From Lepidodermella squamata (taxonomy: Eukaryota > Gastrotricha): a DNA stretch of 64,000 bases. Under the pieces are notes generated by a model that ran no database searches, was not told the origin of the DNA, and saw nothing but the letters and a program-made list of their open reading frames with translations. Shown here piece by piece: positions 11,200-24,075 of this stretch. The stretch is taken from assembly GCA_047495785.1 (NCBI GenBank), contig JBLDXI010000032.1:2666001-2730000 (forward strand), in the 5' to 3' direction. Within the stretch, counting starts at the first letter, position 1, and each line of letters opens with the position of its first letter. A program made the position numbers and the translations under genes.

Positions 11200-14100
11200 T
11201 CAGACGCGCCTCGCGACACCGCAAGTTTCGGCGATCTGCGAATAGTCGTCGCCCAACTGGTTGAGTACGTGCAGGTTCAACGGCGCGTCCGTGTAGCCGG
11301 ACGATACCGTGATTGTATCGAGGCCGTCGTCGCCGTGCCACTGGGCGCCGGTGCCGCGGCCCGAACTCGGCGAGGTCATCATCGACAGGTCAGCGGCTCG
11401 TAACCGAGACGATAGAATACTGTCCAGTGTCAACTCGGTTTCGTATTCAGGGTCTGTTCAAGATGAATTAGATAGACAAGAAAATAAGGGAAATAGCGAG
11501 TCTTACATTGATTGTTCGGAGGATTCGGGGTGCCGAAAGCGGGTAGGTAGCCGGGTACGTACTTGACCGGTGAACCAGGTAAATCCGGGGATCCGACCTT
11601 CTTTTCGCGGCGCTTTTTGGTGATCAAGAAAAGCAGAACTGAAATGAGAATTTTTTATTAATTAGGAAATATTTGTGTAAATGGTCCTTACGAATCATTA
11701 GAATGATTAGCAGAACCACGGCGAATACAATGATGAGTATCCAGTACCATTCCAATTGAGTTGATGAAACAATACGATCACTGCTAAGAGAAAAATTAAG
11801 AAAATTATTTCGATTCTATATATCATTTGTGCTACCGATTCGCTAGCAACCCTCTTAAAACCTCGTAAATCGAATTTAAAAAATTTGAAAGGCACTCAGC
11901 AATCAACTTTCGTCCCGATTAATGAGATGATCAGAAAAATTCATTTTAGGTGAACATTTGAATGGGCGTGGCAAAAGTGTACATTGTTGGGTTCCAGCCG
12001 TAGATTTTTCCAACATGTGGCTTTTCGAGTTTCAAAAGCCCTCCTTAAAATCTCAATTAAGGCCTCCTGGTTACCTCTGCCATGATCAGTAAATGAAGCT
12101 TGCTCACACAAAGGAAGCGGAATCTTCGGCGCCGAAAATCGCGGATCGTCAGATTGTTCAGCGATCATCAGAAGTGGGCGATGAAAGGCGAAAAAGCAAC
12201 TCACGTCACTAAACTAATGTGCTTGGACTGCCAGCCGTTCTCGGCTGTCGAAACCGCAGGCTTACCGCGTTTGGTCAGACAAGCTTTTCCGAAGTATCAA
12301 ATCCCATTCTTGAACGTGAATAATTTCTAATTTCAATTTACCATTGCCATTAGTAATGAAGAGGATAACACTGTAATATTTCCTGAAGAAGGACCGTCTA
12401 AGCCCAACCTTCGTACTCCCGAATTCGAATTAAAAGCCGCTCTCTTGGCTTTGATTTCATCGAAAAGCTTCGTTCGGCTTTCAAAGGCAATCAAAGCACG
12501 AAGGGTTCGGCACCTTGTTGAAGTTATTGTTCTACGATATTATGTGGGACACTACGCCAGGTTATTTGCAGGGCATCTGCCTCGGAGTAATGAAGAAAAT
12601 TTGCCAGCTCATCCTCAAGTTCGAGACAGATAGTCAAGTATGGCTACATGGTTGCCGCTGAAACTTGCCACAATTCAAGCCGGTCTGCGGCCGTACACCA
12701 CGCAAGAAGACCGAGACATGTGGGACTCTCTTCGCGGTAAGTTCACGAAATGTCATAAAGCCTACCAAGCTAGTGGCTCGTCAGCTGTTGATAAGAAGAG
12801 CCGTTTTCCATACTACGAGGCGATGAGTTTCCTTGCCGACGTTACAAAAACAAGTTTGGAAATTTTGAAATCCCCTCGAAGCATCGCCGCCGTCAATCTC
12901 TGATTCTTCATCGAATCAATTCAAAACGAAGAAGCCGAGGTGGCTGTGCAAATGGCGAAGCACGAAAAGTAAGAAAAGTCACTCAATAAAATGAAGAAAA
13001 ATCAGTCACAATAAATGACGAGATCAAAGTTGTTGAGAAATGTTCTGTTGAAAACTTGCGCTCTATCGAATCATCTCGCGATCCACGCGTTAAAACATAA
13101 AAAGAAAAATCAGTTGATGCTAGATTTTCTTGGCAATATCTCAATCTGGGTGGGTTCAATTCATATTTGACGATCTGATAAACATGGACATAGACATGCG
13201 CGCTCAATCCTCCACCCCGCCCCTGCTTGATACGTCAGGTGATGACCGCATATCTGGGGAAATGCTACGGCTCAGGCCTCTCAACACAGAGCTCGGTAAA
13301 CATGTGAAGACGTTAAGCGAGAGTACGAGAGGAACACTCCATCGACAATTCTTTGGGCATGTACCAACTTAAGTATAGCTTCCGCTGCCATCCGGCCTCA
13401 ACCCATCGCTCAGGCGGTTTATTTATTATTTTTTTCATAATCTTTCGGTTACGCGACACTATCTGGCAGCGATGGGCTTTGATGCCACCATGCCGAATTG
13501 CATCGGGCGCACAGCGAAACAGTTCACCACTGATGAGGCTAACGAATCTAGGTTCGTTACGGACATTCGCTGGGTCGTCGAGGCGCGCAACGGTCACATT
13601 AAAAACTTCTCGATGTGGCGTCATGTTTTGCCTAAAATAGGTGCGTTGACCCCACACGTCGGAGACGACTTGCGTATCACCTGCGCGCTCATCAACGTTT
13701 ACTACATACTTACTTTTTTGGGTTATCCCTTTCTTTTTCTCACGTCTGATCATTGTTCGAGTCTGTTGCCGGGTTGGCCATAACTTTGCAGGGATGCATT
13801 GATACCCTGAAAAGTGGCGTTTGCTCGCCCCGCCATCCTTGATGCGTCAGGTGATGACCGCATAGCTGAGGAAATGCATCTCGTCAAGACGTTGAGCGCG
13901 AGTACGAGAGGAACACTTCGATGGCAGCCTATGGGAGGCGAGGACTGTATCGACGACTTTCCGCGACTAACAAGAGATGACTTGCTCGACATTACTTTAG
14001 GCATGTATCAACTTAAGTAGGCTCATTCCTGAACATTTATCGCCTACTGGCCAATATGAATATTTCGTTAGCAAGATCGAAAGGGACATATTAATGGTCG

Positions 14101-17100
14101 CGTTAATTTTGCTGTTAAAACCAGTCGCTACCAACGGCAACAAGAATGCCATTAAGCGGCGCAACGGTGACAACAATCATGCAGCCGCTCGGGCCAGGTG
14201 TACCCAATTGCCGCCGTTTCACTTTTTCGTCCATTCTTAATGCTTTAGAGCGCTCAAATCTTTCTGATAATGAAATTACCCACTTTGTATAATGACTGTT
14301 TGTTATATTACTGACTGAGTTGGCCGTAAACTGCTCGGTTATTAGTAAATGAGTGTACTTAATCGCACTAAGTGCTGACGCTGATGTGTAGTTGTCAGCA
14401 TGTATAACGATGGCTGGAATCTGGACTTTTCGAAATAATCACCGAGTTCAGCAACTTTCAAGGCAGCAAGAGCAGCATTGCTAAGCTGCGGGAGCGGTGC
14501 TCTAAGTTAGCCAAAGAACGAACAGATCGCGGCATGAAACCTTGAGTCTTCAGTCAAAGATTCCGATCAAATTACGCCCGGTTACGCAAGGTTCACGACC
14601 TTGTCTGTTGCCAAGCCGCGTACCTTCAAACACTATGACTGGTTCAAGCGGGTCATGAGCGACAAAGGCGCTGTCGATCCTGAATTTCATATCTCACTTG
14701 GCGAAGAAGGAATTGTTGTCCATTTTAAGTTGTTCTGCTCTGTCACCGTGTCCCTTGACTGGTTTTGCCTGAAACACACTATTTCGCTGAGACAACATGC
14801 TTCGCAGCCGAAATTTGCGAATTAGAACTACGAAGATCGCGAATCTAAAGTACGAAGCTTTTACAAAACTTCTGAGGCCGAAAACGCCTCTTCGAAGTAG
14901 TTAGTGAACGCACTGTTATAATTCAGCCAGAAGAGGCGATATCAAATTCAAAATTTAAGTATCGACATTTTAAATCTGTGATTTTCCTCATAAATCCCCA
15001 GTCTATCTGAAGTTAAAAACTTTACAATATTTTTGCCCAACTAATTGTACTAAGTAGCTAACAAATTCTGGCATAAAAATGGATTTTTAAAGTAAATTTT
15101 TAACTCACCTTATTACAAAAACGACGTTAGCTGTAGATCCGATATTCACCGGATCGCTACCAGACTGGTTGGTTGTGTATTGAGCAGCCAGCATCACGTT
15201 TTTGTTGATCAGTGAAACTGTCCCATCGGCTGAGGTAGGTCCGCTGTAGTAGAGCAGGTACGAGTTAGGCCGCAGTTCATCCCTAATCAGGCTGTAGAGC
15301 GTGGCCGAGGAGCCAACGAGAGACACCTGAACCAGATTATCGGCAGCACGCGCATCGAATGGGTCGAGTGCTCGGGTCTTTCGTGGGCGAAAGGCTGATC
15401 TTTGCGAGCTCAGCATTGCAGCGAATTGTGTCTAAAAAATACCACCAAATAATGGTTAACTTCCACAGAAAAAATGTCTCGTAATTTGGGAAAATTTTAG
15501 AATGCAAAAATTCTTGCAATACCAATTTAATTACTAGACCTCGGCTTATAGTACACGCAAAATCAAGTTGTTCCTTTTATGGAGGTTCACAGTGAAGCAG
15601 CCAAAATAAGACTAGAAAACAAAACGATCCTCATTTTAACCTTCATCCCTTCGCGTTACAGCGAAACGGGTCACAAATATGAACTCTGGGTCGATGTGTG
15701 CAAGTGGACGCGCCGAATGCATGGGTCTACATAAAGACGAATTCGCCATCGTCGACAAACAAGTTAGCGAAAAAGGCATTGTAACGCACGTCTTCCCGTA
15801 AACATCGCCGAGTGACATCCGCTGGAGATTCCTGGTCTCCTGGATGAAAGGGAGGTAACGCTCGTACGGGGCAAGGTTAAAACAAAATGTCTTTGGACTG
15901 GCAAAGACGAAGAGTCGTTTGAATACGTGTGAATACGAAGAAGAAGAAAAACAAGCCGAATACATTAGGTCCGTAGATATTAAGTCGATCGAGCAAATCG
16001 TCCGGATTTTGAGTCCCAACGGCGACATTGTCAACAGATTGCTTACTGTTATCCCTATAACGGGGAATGCAACTGGAGAAATAATCGCTCAAGCTGTTGG
16101 CGATTTCTTCCGAGAACAAAACTTGCTGAAGACCTGGAGGAAGTGCACAGTAGTCTGTTATTTCACAGCGATGTTCGCTGGCTTTCACGTGGAAAAACCG
16201 TGGATCGCTTCCTTGAACTGCTCGAAACGATTCTGATATTTGCGCAAGAGGAGAACATTGCGTTTGATCAGCGACTTCTAATTTCAAAATTCAAAGTCGA
16301 ACTCGCATTCGTTTCGGACGTCCTGGATGAGCTGAACAGTCTAAACAGTAAAATGCAAAAACCAAATTCGTCGATTTTTGAAATCAGAGCGCTAGTTCAG
16401 GATTTCACAGCCTTGCTCGATGATTGGCTGACGTTTGTTGAAGAAGCCGACTTTGACCTTTTCAGTAAAACCGTTTCGGCTCTTCAGGAGAAGGATTATC
16501 CGTCTGAAGATTTGTCAAATTTTGCGACGGAATACCGCGAAGGGTTCAGCGGCTACTTCACGAAGTTGGATGACATTGACTGTTTGAAGTTTGCAATCGG
16601 CCCATTCTGCGATCGCATTCCTGATGTGTCTCGTGTACAAGCGTATTTCGGCCTTAAACATCGACTCGAAGGAAGTGAAGCGCGCTCTTGTAAGAATGCG
16701 TCATAATTCTGCGCCTAAAGCTGTTTGGAAGGAAAAAGTGTCCATCCGACACTTTTGGCGAGATCGATTGATCGAGCCGGATCATGCCCATCTGGCAAAA
16801 GCGGCGCTCCTAACCTTCATCATTCAACCTTCAACAGTGGACGTGGAGCGGGCGTTTTCAGCAATGAGTTTAACGAAGACCACCGAAGGAGTAAGCGACC
16901 ACCTTGGTATCGGCATGGTGATTGAAATGGAAGCAAAGACACCAACTGTCGACAACGTACAGCATCAAGAAGTAAAAATGGACTTTAAGCACATGAACGT
17001 CAATCGACTTCTGAATGCTCTGCGAAAACGTCTCGTCAAAGCCGGCACTCGCAACGATTGCAGACTCCGACCACAGACTCTTTTGTTTTCGGGCTTGGAC

Positions 17101-20100
17101 CACACTGCTCTTGCGTTGTTTTTTCTCGGTGTGGCATTATATGATACGTTGTGATTTTGATACTCCCAACTGCCTCGTGTCTTTTCTTATGTGCTCGATA
17201 AATTATACGTGCCATTATACTTCGTGCCATTATTACTAGATCAACAACACGATTCAGTAGACCAAGATATCTAAGCCAAGGTAGAGGCAAAACGAGCGTT
17301 GAAGCCGGAGGTGGCGTCTGTGATATACCAAATAAAAGTCGAGCGTCCAAAGCCGGAAACAAACGTGAGAAAATCGGCAACCAAACGACTCGAGACGAAG
17401 CAAGTCGGGAAGGATCAGACGAACCGCCTTATGCCGCGTCGCCGACAGGACCACAGAGTGCGACTTCTGCAGAGGGCGATAACCACAAAATTAACACGAA
17501 AGTCGGAGATAGCCACCCTAATGTATGGCGGTTCTCCAGTGCCATGCTTGAACTTGGAAATGACGCAATCTTGACCAGATCGCTACTAACAAGAATCAGA
17601 GGATCTACGCTCGAATCACTCAGCGCATCGGCAAATTTTGGGACGATATTGATCGAAACGAACTTGGTGTAATTGAATTCCAAAAAGAATTCGAAGCAAA
17701 AAGAAGACCTGCTCGACTTTGTTAACCCGGAAGTCGCGACTTATACGATGTTGGCGAGGAAAACTAAAGGGCGAAAATTTAGAGCTCCGGCCATTTTCTA
17801 AGAATGACTAGTGATGCGTTATTTGCGTATGAAATGGTCGCCATTTCTGAAAATAGTATTGTGTAACGCCATGTAGGGTTTACCGCTCAACTGAACCCAC
17901 TGCCCAGACTTGCCTCCATTGACTCTAACTCTGCTCAATCTTAGAACATATAAATCCAGTCTCTTCCCTATAGCTTACATGTAAATGCAACATAGTTTCC
18001 TCATTTTTTCTCAAAAATCTTTAAAAGAATTGCAAAAATCTGAACGAAAAAATGAACATACCAGAGTAAAATTGACGAGTAAAGTTTTAGGCGTGACGAC
18101 AACGGGCACTGGAACTCGCAAGACCTGATTGCCGAGCGCATCTTCCTCATAGATATTAACCGGCAATGGTGTCATCACGAACAAGTCCGGAATTTTCGGC
18201 TTCGACACAAAATTGTTGTTCACCGTAATTCGCGTCGTGCCGTTATTCCAAAACCGCCCATTGAACACCGACATTTCGAGCGGGAATTCAACCCTCGGCG
18301 TCGCTGTGTCATTCGCAAAAATTATCGGCTGTAACAGGTAGATGTAGCCGTTATTAGGATCAACCGAAAACGTCCCAGTCGCGTCGGTGACGAAATAATA
18401 ACTGCTTGTATCAACAACAGACGGCGTTAGACCAGGTTTGACCGGCGCAATTCTACACCGAGCACTGATCGGCTTCAAAATTTCGTGAGACTGCGGCACG
18501 CCATCCGGGCAGAACAGGCTAACATCCGGCTCAGTCCTCGGCTGCGCGTCAATCGTGATTTTCGGCGTTCGAGCGTCCTGGTCGTTGATGAGGGTCTTCC
18601 TACACTCCTGGCCGGACCATTGCGAATCTTCGATAACAATCGAACACTGGCCGCTTGAGCCATAGTCGAAAGCCTCAGCCACCTTAATAAAACCGACACC
18701 AATTGACCGGCCATCGATTTGCTCCTTCAGAAACTCGAATTTCAGCTTCTTGTTATCGCCACCTAATGAGCTGGGGCATGAAACGAAAGCCGAGCAGCTC
18801 AACCCGCCGTTCTCCTCGAGATCTGCGTCGAAAAGCTTGACAGCCATCAGCGGAGTGTTGACTGTCACGTCGTCAGGAATATGAAAATTTTCGGTGTAGT
18901 AATCTCGCGGTGAATTTTGGTTCTTGTCATTCACGCGTACTGCAAAGCCGAATTGAGCGTCGATGCCTAAACTCGGCTTGTTCACATTGATTCGAACGTG
19001 CAATTGGCGGTCTTCGCTGTAATCGAGATGTACGGTTGGCTTGCGAGAAATCAACTTGACAGCAATTTCTCCGTTGCTAGGATAACACGACAGTTCGGCA
19101 TCAGTGTCGGATAATTTGTCGATTAACGCGCACGTCACATCGTTGGCTTCTAGGGTCAACCTTGGATTAGCGAAATGAACTCGAACTGTTGCTAATTCGA
19201 CGGTTTTCGAGAGAGGGTTGTCGAAGACGTATAGCGATTTTGAGATGGAAAATCGGGGTGTGACTGAATTAGCGGCGGTTGGGTCGAGGAGATTCACGCG
19301 AATGTTGACGGTAGCTGGCACTTGAGTAACGGCTAATAGATTTCGAGAGGAGTAAGATCGTAGCTGTCGCGAAATGGTTGCCAACACTTTGAAATCGTAC
19401 GAAGTCTGCACAAAAATTAGATTTTTAACAAAATTTCGAGTAAAATTCTAGTAAATCCAAAAAATTCTAGGCGTAAGGAACGAACCACCGCGCAAACTAA
19501 TCCCGGGCACATAAATTCAAGCGATCATTAAAATCTATAATTTTTGTTGAGAACTGACGCAAATAACAACACTGGCGCCGAAAGTGCATGTAAATAAAAA
19601 ACGTGTGGATTATGTTCCAGAATTAGCATTCTGTCAATGTTCAAAACTTGACATTTGTCCAAATGGCACCTGGCCACAAATGCTGACTGGCATTTATTCG
19701 AATCGAAAAACCTAGATGAGACCGGATCTGAAGCTTACGCTTTGTTTTTCTGTGATCGGTTATGCGGAGAAGCGAAAAGCGATGATTGACCAAGCAGTAA
19801 CGCTTGTTGAAATGAAGTTGCAGGCTACGAAAATCTTGAGTGCTCTGATTTGGGATTGAATTCCATTGCTGTTTTCGGCTGTTCAGTCCACTTATATGAT
19901 CTTTTCTTGGAAACGCTGTCTTAACCAAATAGAAGTTATTTATTGCCAACATCAAGCCCATTAAAACGCCTTCCGAGTAGCCAAGGTACAAAACGAGCTC
20001 CTGAAAATAACAAGCGTCCTCACCAGAGAATCGATTCATACTACCAAGCTCGCAAAATTGACGGCTATTTCGTTCGAACATTCACCGTTTTGAAAGAACG

Positions 20101-23100
20101 TCATTCGGATCAATTCGTAAAACTAACTCGAATGAGCCCTCAAAATTGCGATTTATTAGTCGCGAAAGTTTGCCATTACCCAAGTCCTACTCGTCGGTTA
20201 GGGCGGCCACCTAGTTCTGTTTTTTAAATATTAGGGTATGTTCTCAATAATTCTCATGGCGGTGGCCGACGCTAAGTATCGTTTCGTCATGGTTGACATC
20301 GGCGCGCCGGGGCACTGTCTGACTTGACCGTCTGCGTTCGAAGCGGAATACCCGAAAGGATGTCCGTCTTTTTTCCGGACGAAGAACTTCTCTTACCAGA
20401 GTCGAACCTAAACAGAAGCTACTACATAGTGGCCGACGCCGCATTTGGCTTGTTCAAGCTACCGCTTGGCATTAAAAGTGTGCGAATTTGAAGCGTCGAA
20501 AGTTTGAGATGGATGGGTACCTTCTGAGACTCGGAAAAATACGAACAAGAAAACCAGCTGAACGGGACCAAAACGAAGACGAATTACATGGTATTTGGTA
20601 TGGAGCCCGAATCGGATGAAGTATTGTTGTTCAACAATGAGCAGCTCGAAAAGGTAAGGAAGTTCAAATACCTTGGAATCTGGTTCTCCGAAGATCTGCC
20701 CTTCAAGGAAGCCATCAAGCACTGCCACCTAAAGTTAATGCGACAACCACCATCACTCATGAAGGTTAACGCCATATCCGTACCGACCAACCCAGGTGAG
20801 CATTTGGCGCCAGCTCAAACCATCAACCACGTGGCTACGGCGGAAACACGGCCATCGAGCCGTCTACTGGCGAAGGAAATTTGGATGCCGTCTGGCGACC
20901 AGGAACGGAAGATCGCAGCGATTCGGTTGACGGCAGCATGTTGAACGCCGCTAACTTGACGCAGCAGATGATGAAGAACAAGATAGACAGGGCAGAGAAA
21001 GAGTTGGGCAACCTTGGATTGGCGGGTCTCACTCATCCGACCATCTGCATACGAAGTGCGAAAAGTATTGTGCGAAACAGATATAGCTGGACGGCGCGCC
21101 TGGAACTGCATGCGGCCGTTCGGAGGCAAAAATCCTTTGCCTTAATTAACCTCGAGATTTTCTACAATGTATGACGCTCTACTAACCGCAAAAGTGGTCG
21201 TTTATCGCGAATCTGGTCAATCTCTGACGATGATAGTTCGTCGACTGGGCATTCCCAGGAGCTCAGTTCAATCTGTCTAGACAATCGTTATATCTCTAAA
21301 ACTGACGGCCAATAGCGCAATATTTGACGCGTAAGAGTGAGATTCGTGGGTTAGGCATTATAGCAAAAAATCATATTCTAAAAACGGCTTGAAACTCGAA
21401 AAACCACACGCCGGTGAAATCTAGTGCTGGAGCCTCACATTTGGCATTGGAACCCTAAATTTAGGGTGTCCACTTGGACCACTCAAATTTACTAGGGTTC
21501 ATACTTGAGTTGAAGTTTGGATAAAATTCGTAAATTGGAATGAAAAATTTACCGCGCTTGATTTCAGAGGACCGTTCACGAAAATTCGTCCATCATTGTC
21601 AATTTTGAACGGAAAAGTGCCGCCTCCGTTGCCATTGGTCGTCATATCTTGCAGTGAGTAATTGATCGGAACCTCCAAATTCTTCTTCAAATCCAACTTG
21701 TGCCGAACCCAATCAACAGCTAAAACCTGCGCAATCGCCGTATCCTTGTCAGAATAATTCGACTGGATCGAAAGTTGCAAGCTCTGCGACGAGACCGGCA
21801 TGTAGGGTGAAATAAAGGTCGGCTGTTTAGACACGCCATCAAGTGAAGCCAGATTCAACCGAATCGTACATGACCCGATTTTCGCATTGGTCTCCATCCC
21901 AGATTGCCGGTCGATTATGTTCATTTTAACGAGAACATAGCCCTTCGGACCAGCGGCTGATGCCCAATCCTCGAGCAGTTTCGTCGACAAGACCTGCTTT
22001 TGCGTCAACCGAAATTCGTTCTTCAGGCCGCTCGATTTTTCGAAATGCAAAACATCGCGAAGTCTCGTGTTTATCAACGTTTCTTTCGGCGAAAGAATTT
22101 CAAATGAATGATCGAATAGATCATCGCCGTCTTCATCGTGTCCATACAAGACGATTTGGTAGCAATCGATCCCCGAACATGCCGAAGCCAGATTCGAGTC
22201 GGATGCTACCTTCAACGACTTGTCATTTCTGTCATAACAGCCCTCTTCGAAAATCGGATTATAGCGATTCTCAGCCAGCGCTTTGACGTTCAAAATCATC
22301 GAAACTGATAACGGACTGCTGCATAACTCTATGCAGAGCTTGATTTCCAATTCGTAATCTTTATCAGTGTCGGTTAAGGTGACTTTTTTCGGGTCGATAT
22401 AAAGGATTTTCTCATTATCGTCCAACCGGAATAAATCGCTAGGGTAGGAGGAGCTGTACGATAGCTGAAACCAACTTCGCTGTGGCATCACCTGATTCAA
22501 CTGAGCCGCGGGTTCGTAAATTTTGACGGATTTATCGTTTGACAAAAAAGTCAGCCGTCGAATTCGAACTTCGTCGCGAGATCGCACGAAGTCGATTCTC
22601 GGCTCAGGGCAGTCGTAAACAGCAACCGTGATGCCGGCATTGATAGGTAAAGTTGCAGCTTTTTTCCCGCCAACGATCAATTTATAGCCAATGCTATTCG
22701 AATTCGGCTCGCCGTAAACAAGTTCCAGCGATGAATAACGGACTCCGTAACGGGTCAAATTTGTTGACAAATCAGAGCTAAAAAATTAATTAAAATTATT
22801 TCACCTAAAAATGCTGCCTGCAAAACTCACCCGAATTCCAAATCATACATGAGATTGAACTCTGAATATGATAGTCTCAATTTGCCACGAGAACAATCTC
22901 TAGGTAACTTGCACGGCGGACTTTGATCACAGCATAGTGGTAGCTGGGCGTCTTTTGGTTGCTCAACTAATGCGTGAAAGAAGCGGAAATTACTCCAATT
23001 TACGATAATTCGGCTCTTACCTGTAATTTTCGGAGGATAATAAGCTCCATTTCGATAGGCGACTGAGATGTAATGGTAAGCCGATTCAAAGTAATATGAG

Positions 23101-23327
23101 TTGTCGGCATTTTTCAATATCTATGTAGAGTTAAGCCACCTCAATTTTTCAAGTTTTCATTTTATAAATAAACTCACCCTAATATTATAATTTTTATTCG
23201 AGAACTTCTTTATCAAATCCTCGCAAACTTGGTTGCGAGAGATACTCGAACCACATTCAGTTCGATTTGACAGGAACGCGAATAGCAAAAGCAGATATAT
23301 CAGATCACAATGAGTTAAATAAGTCAT
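11200..23327 (-). CDS. Divergent cadherin-like type I membrane receptor
   Basis: Eight exons keep frame end to end: 23327-23178, 23120-22831, 22777-21553, 19405-18062, 15431-15109, 11780-11692, 11638-11507, 11453-11200, totalling 3807 bp (1268 residues). Exon 1 encodes a signal peptide (MTYLTHCDLIYLLLLFAFL). The ectodomain has repeated beta-strand blocks with degenerate cadherin calcium motifs: VNDKNQNSPRDY followed by LMAVKLFDADLEENG, AENRYNPIFEE, and GRIFVNGPLKSSA before Y-F-V-A. Exons 6 and 7 together make the membrane helix (WYWILIIVFAVVLLIILM) and a stop-transfer KKRREKK. The tail is about 120 residues, Ser/Thr-rich, ending GVARRV, with no catenin-binding region that I recognise. A 3' splice site directly abuts the ATG. 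Introns of 2.1, 2.6 and 3.3 kb carry transposon remnants, mostly in the opposite sense. Likely an adhesion or signalling receptor; the exact cadherin subfamily is not clear. Confidence 0.75.
12445..14020 (+). mobile_element. Decayed DNA transposon with SANT/MADF-like and DDE pieces
   Basis: Lies inside the 3.3-kb intron of the cadherin-like gene, in the opposite sense. At 12640-12903 a frame carries W-x-LRGKFTKCHKAY and FPYYEAMSFL, the pattern of MADF/SANT-like DNA-binding proteins that accompany Harbinger-type transposases. At 13472-13640 a second frame has TDIRWVVEARNGHIKNF, like the C-terminal part of DDE_Tnp_4 (Harbinger or ISL2EU) transposases. A segment near 13215-13372 is repeated at 13835-14020 (both with GTCAGGTGATGACCGCATA and ending CAACTTAAGTA). 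Frames are short and broken, so the element is dead. Ends and target duplication were not found. Confidence 0.6.
15919..17154 (+). pseudogene. hAT transposase remnant, ZBED5/FAM200-like
   Basis: Lies in the intron between cadherin-like exons 15431-15109 and 19405-18062, opposite sense. Three overlapping frames (15919-16236, 16143-16706, 16591-17154) together read like one transposase broken by frameshifts. The middle frame has LLFHSDVRWLSRGKTVDRFL, a hallmark of the ZBED5/FAM200/GTF2IRD2 group of hAT proteins. The last frame has PSTVDVERAFSAMSLTKT, the hAT C-terminal dimerisation motif. No terminal repeats or 8-bp duplications were found, so the borders are unknown. Non-functional as it stands. 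Confidence 0.72.
17155..18000. other. Intron tail of repeat-like sequence
   Basis: Rest of the cadherin-like intron between the hAT remnant and the exon ending at 18062. It has a Lys/Arg-rich open frame (17299-17574) but no recognisable domain. Probably more of the same insertion or of an older one. Confidence 0.35.
19943..20470 (+). pseudogene. Harbinger-type transposase remnant
   Basis: In the 2.1-kb intron between cadherin-like exons 22777-21553 and 19405-18062, opposite sense. The frame at 19943-20227 carries RHSDQFVKLTRMSPQNCDLL, matching the helix preceding the DDE domain in Harbinger transposases (usually R-F-x-x-x-x-RMS). Downstream, in shifted frames, come IILMAVADAKYRFVMVDIGA (about 20253-20310) and SYYIVADAAFGLFKL (about 20415-20465), which match the first two catalytic-Asp regions of DDE_Tnp_4. 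At least two frame changes and a gap separate these parts, so it is inactive. Confidence 0.72.
20560..20950 (+). pseudogene. LINE-type reverse transcriptase tail fragment
   Basis: Directly after the Harbinger remnant, same intron. It encodes KTNYMVFG, then a short segment, then VRKFKYLGIWFSEDLPFKEAI. The pairs K-T-x-x-MVFG and F-KYLG are typical of the end of the palm/thumb region in non-LTR retrotransposon reverse transcriptases. No catalytic YADD motif is present, so only a 5'-truncated fragment remains. Confidence 0.55.
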
Positions 23328-24075
23328 CTAAGAAAAACCGAAATACCTAATAAGTGTGAGAAAATAACTTATAGCACTATCATAGTGACTGCATTGCGTA
23401 TAGGCTCTCACGGGCTAATTGTGCGATGTATTGAAATCAAACTTTACGCTTCGTTTGTAAAACAACGCCCGTATACATGTATAGTATAGTTGGCACGAAA
23501 TTAGCAGTCCAGTTTCACGGCCTGTGATAAGAACTCGCACGAAATATAACCAGTCGTAGAAATAATAATAAATAGTAATACCATTATCATCAAACTAGGT
23601 ATTTTCACTCGCTCCACACCGCAGCTGACGCCCCCTCGTTTCAGATTACTACTACAACGCTTCACAAAAATAAACTACTACCGCAGGTTTTTTCGGGGTG
23701 GCTACCTGTATAACACCGCTCGTCATTCAACATACACACGCACACTACTGAATACAAATGCAAATTCTTCCGGGCTGAATTCCGAAATCTCGCATTCTAA
23801 TAACACCAATTTAATAGCACATGTGTGCATAAAAAACCTTGTTACCGAGAGCAGCTATCATCGCAACGTCTGGCCAATTTTACGCTACCGACTTCGTTAT
23901 TATAAATAGTATCTACCTACCTGCTGGTAACAGATGTGTAGACAGATTTGAAGGGGAAATTTTACATCGTCATTATCTACCAGAGTAAAAATGTAATCCA
24001 CTGAGTAAAAACGGTCAACAAGTTTATTCATATCTTGAATAAAAAACGCGGTATAAATAAAAGGGATCAAAGGGA
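23328..24075. other. Spacer between cadherin-like gene and LRR1
   Basis: Both flanking genes are on the minus strand. The sequence is AT-rich with no open frame of interest. It should hold the 5' region of the cadherin-like gene and the 3' UTR of LRR1. A T-rich 3' splice site (TTTTTCTTAG on the minus strand) ends exactly at the cadherin ATG, so the transcript probably receives a leader or an upstream exon there. Confidence 0.5.
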
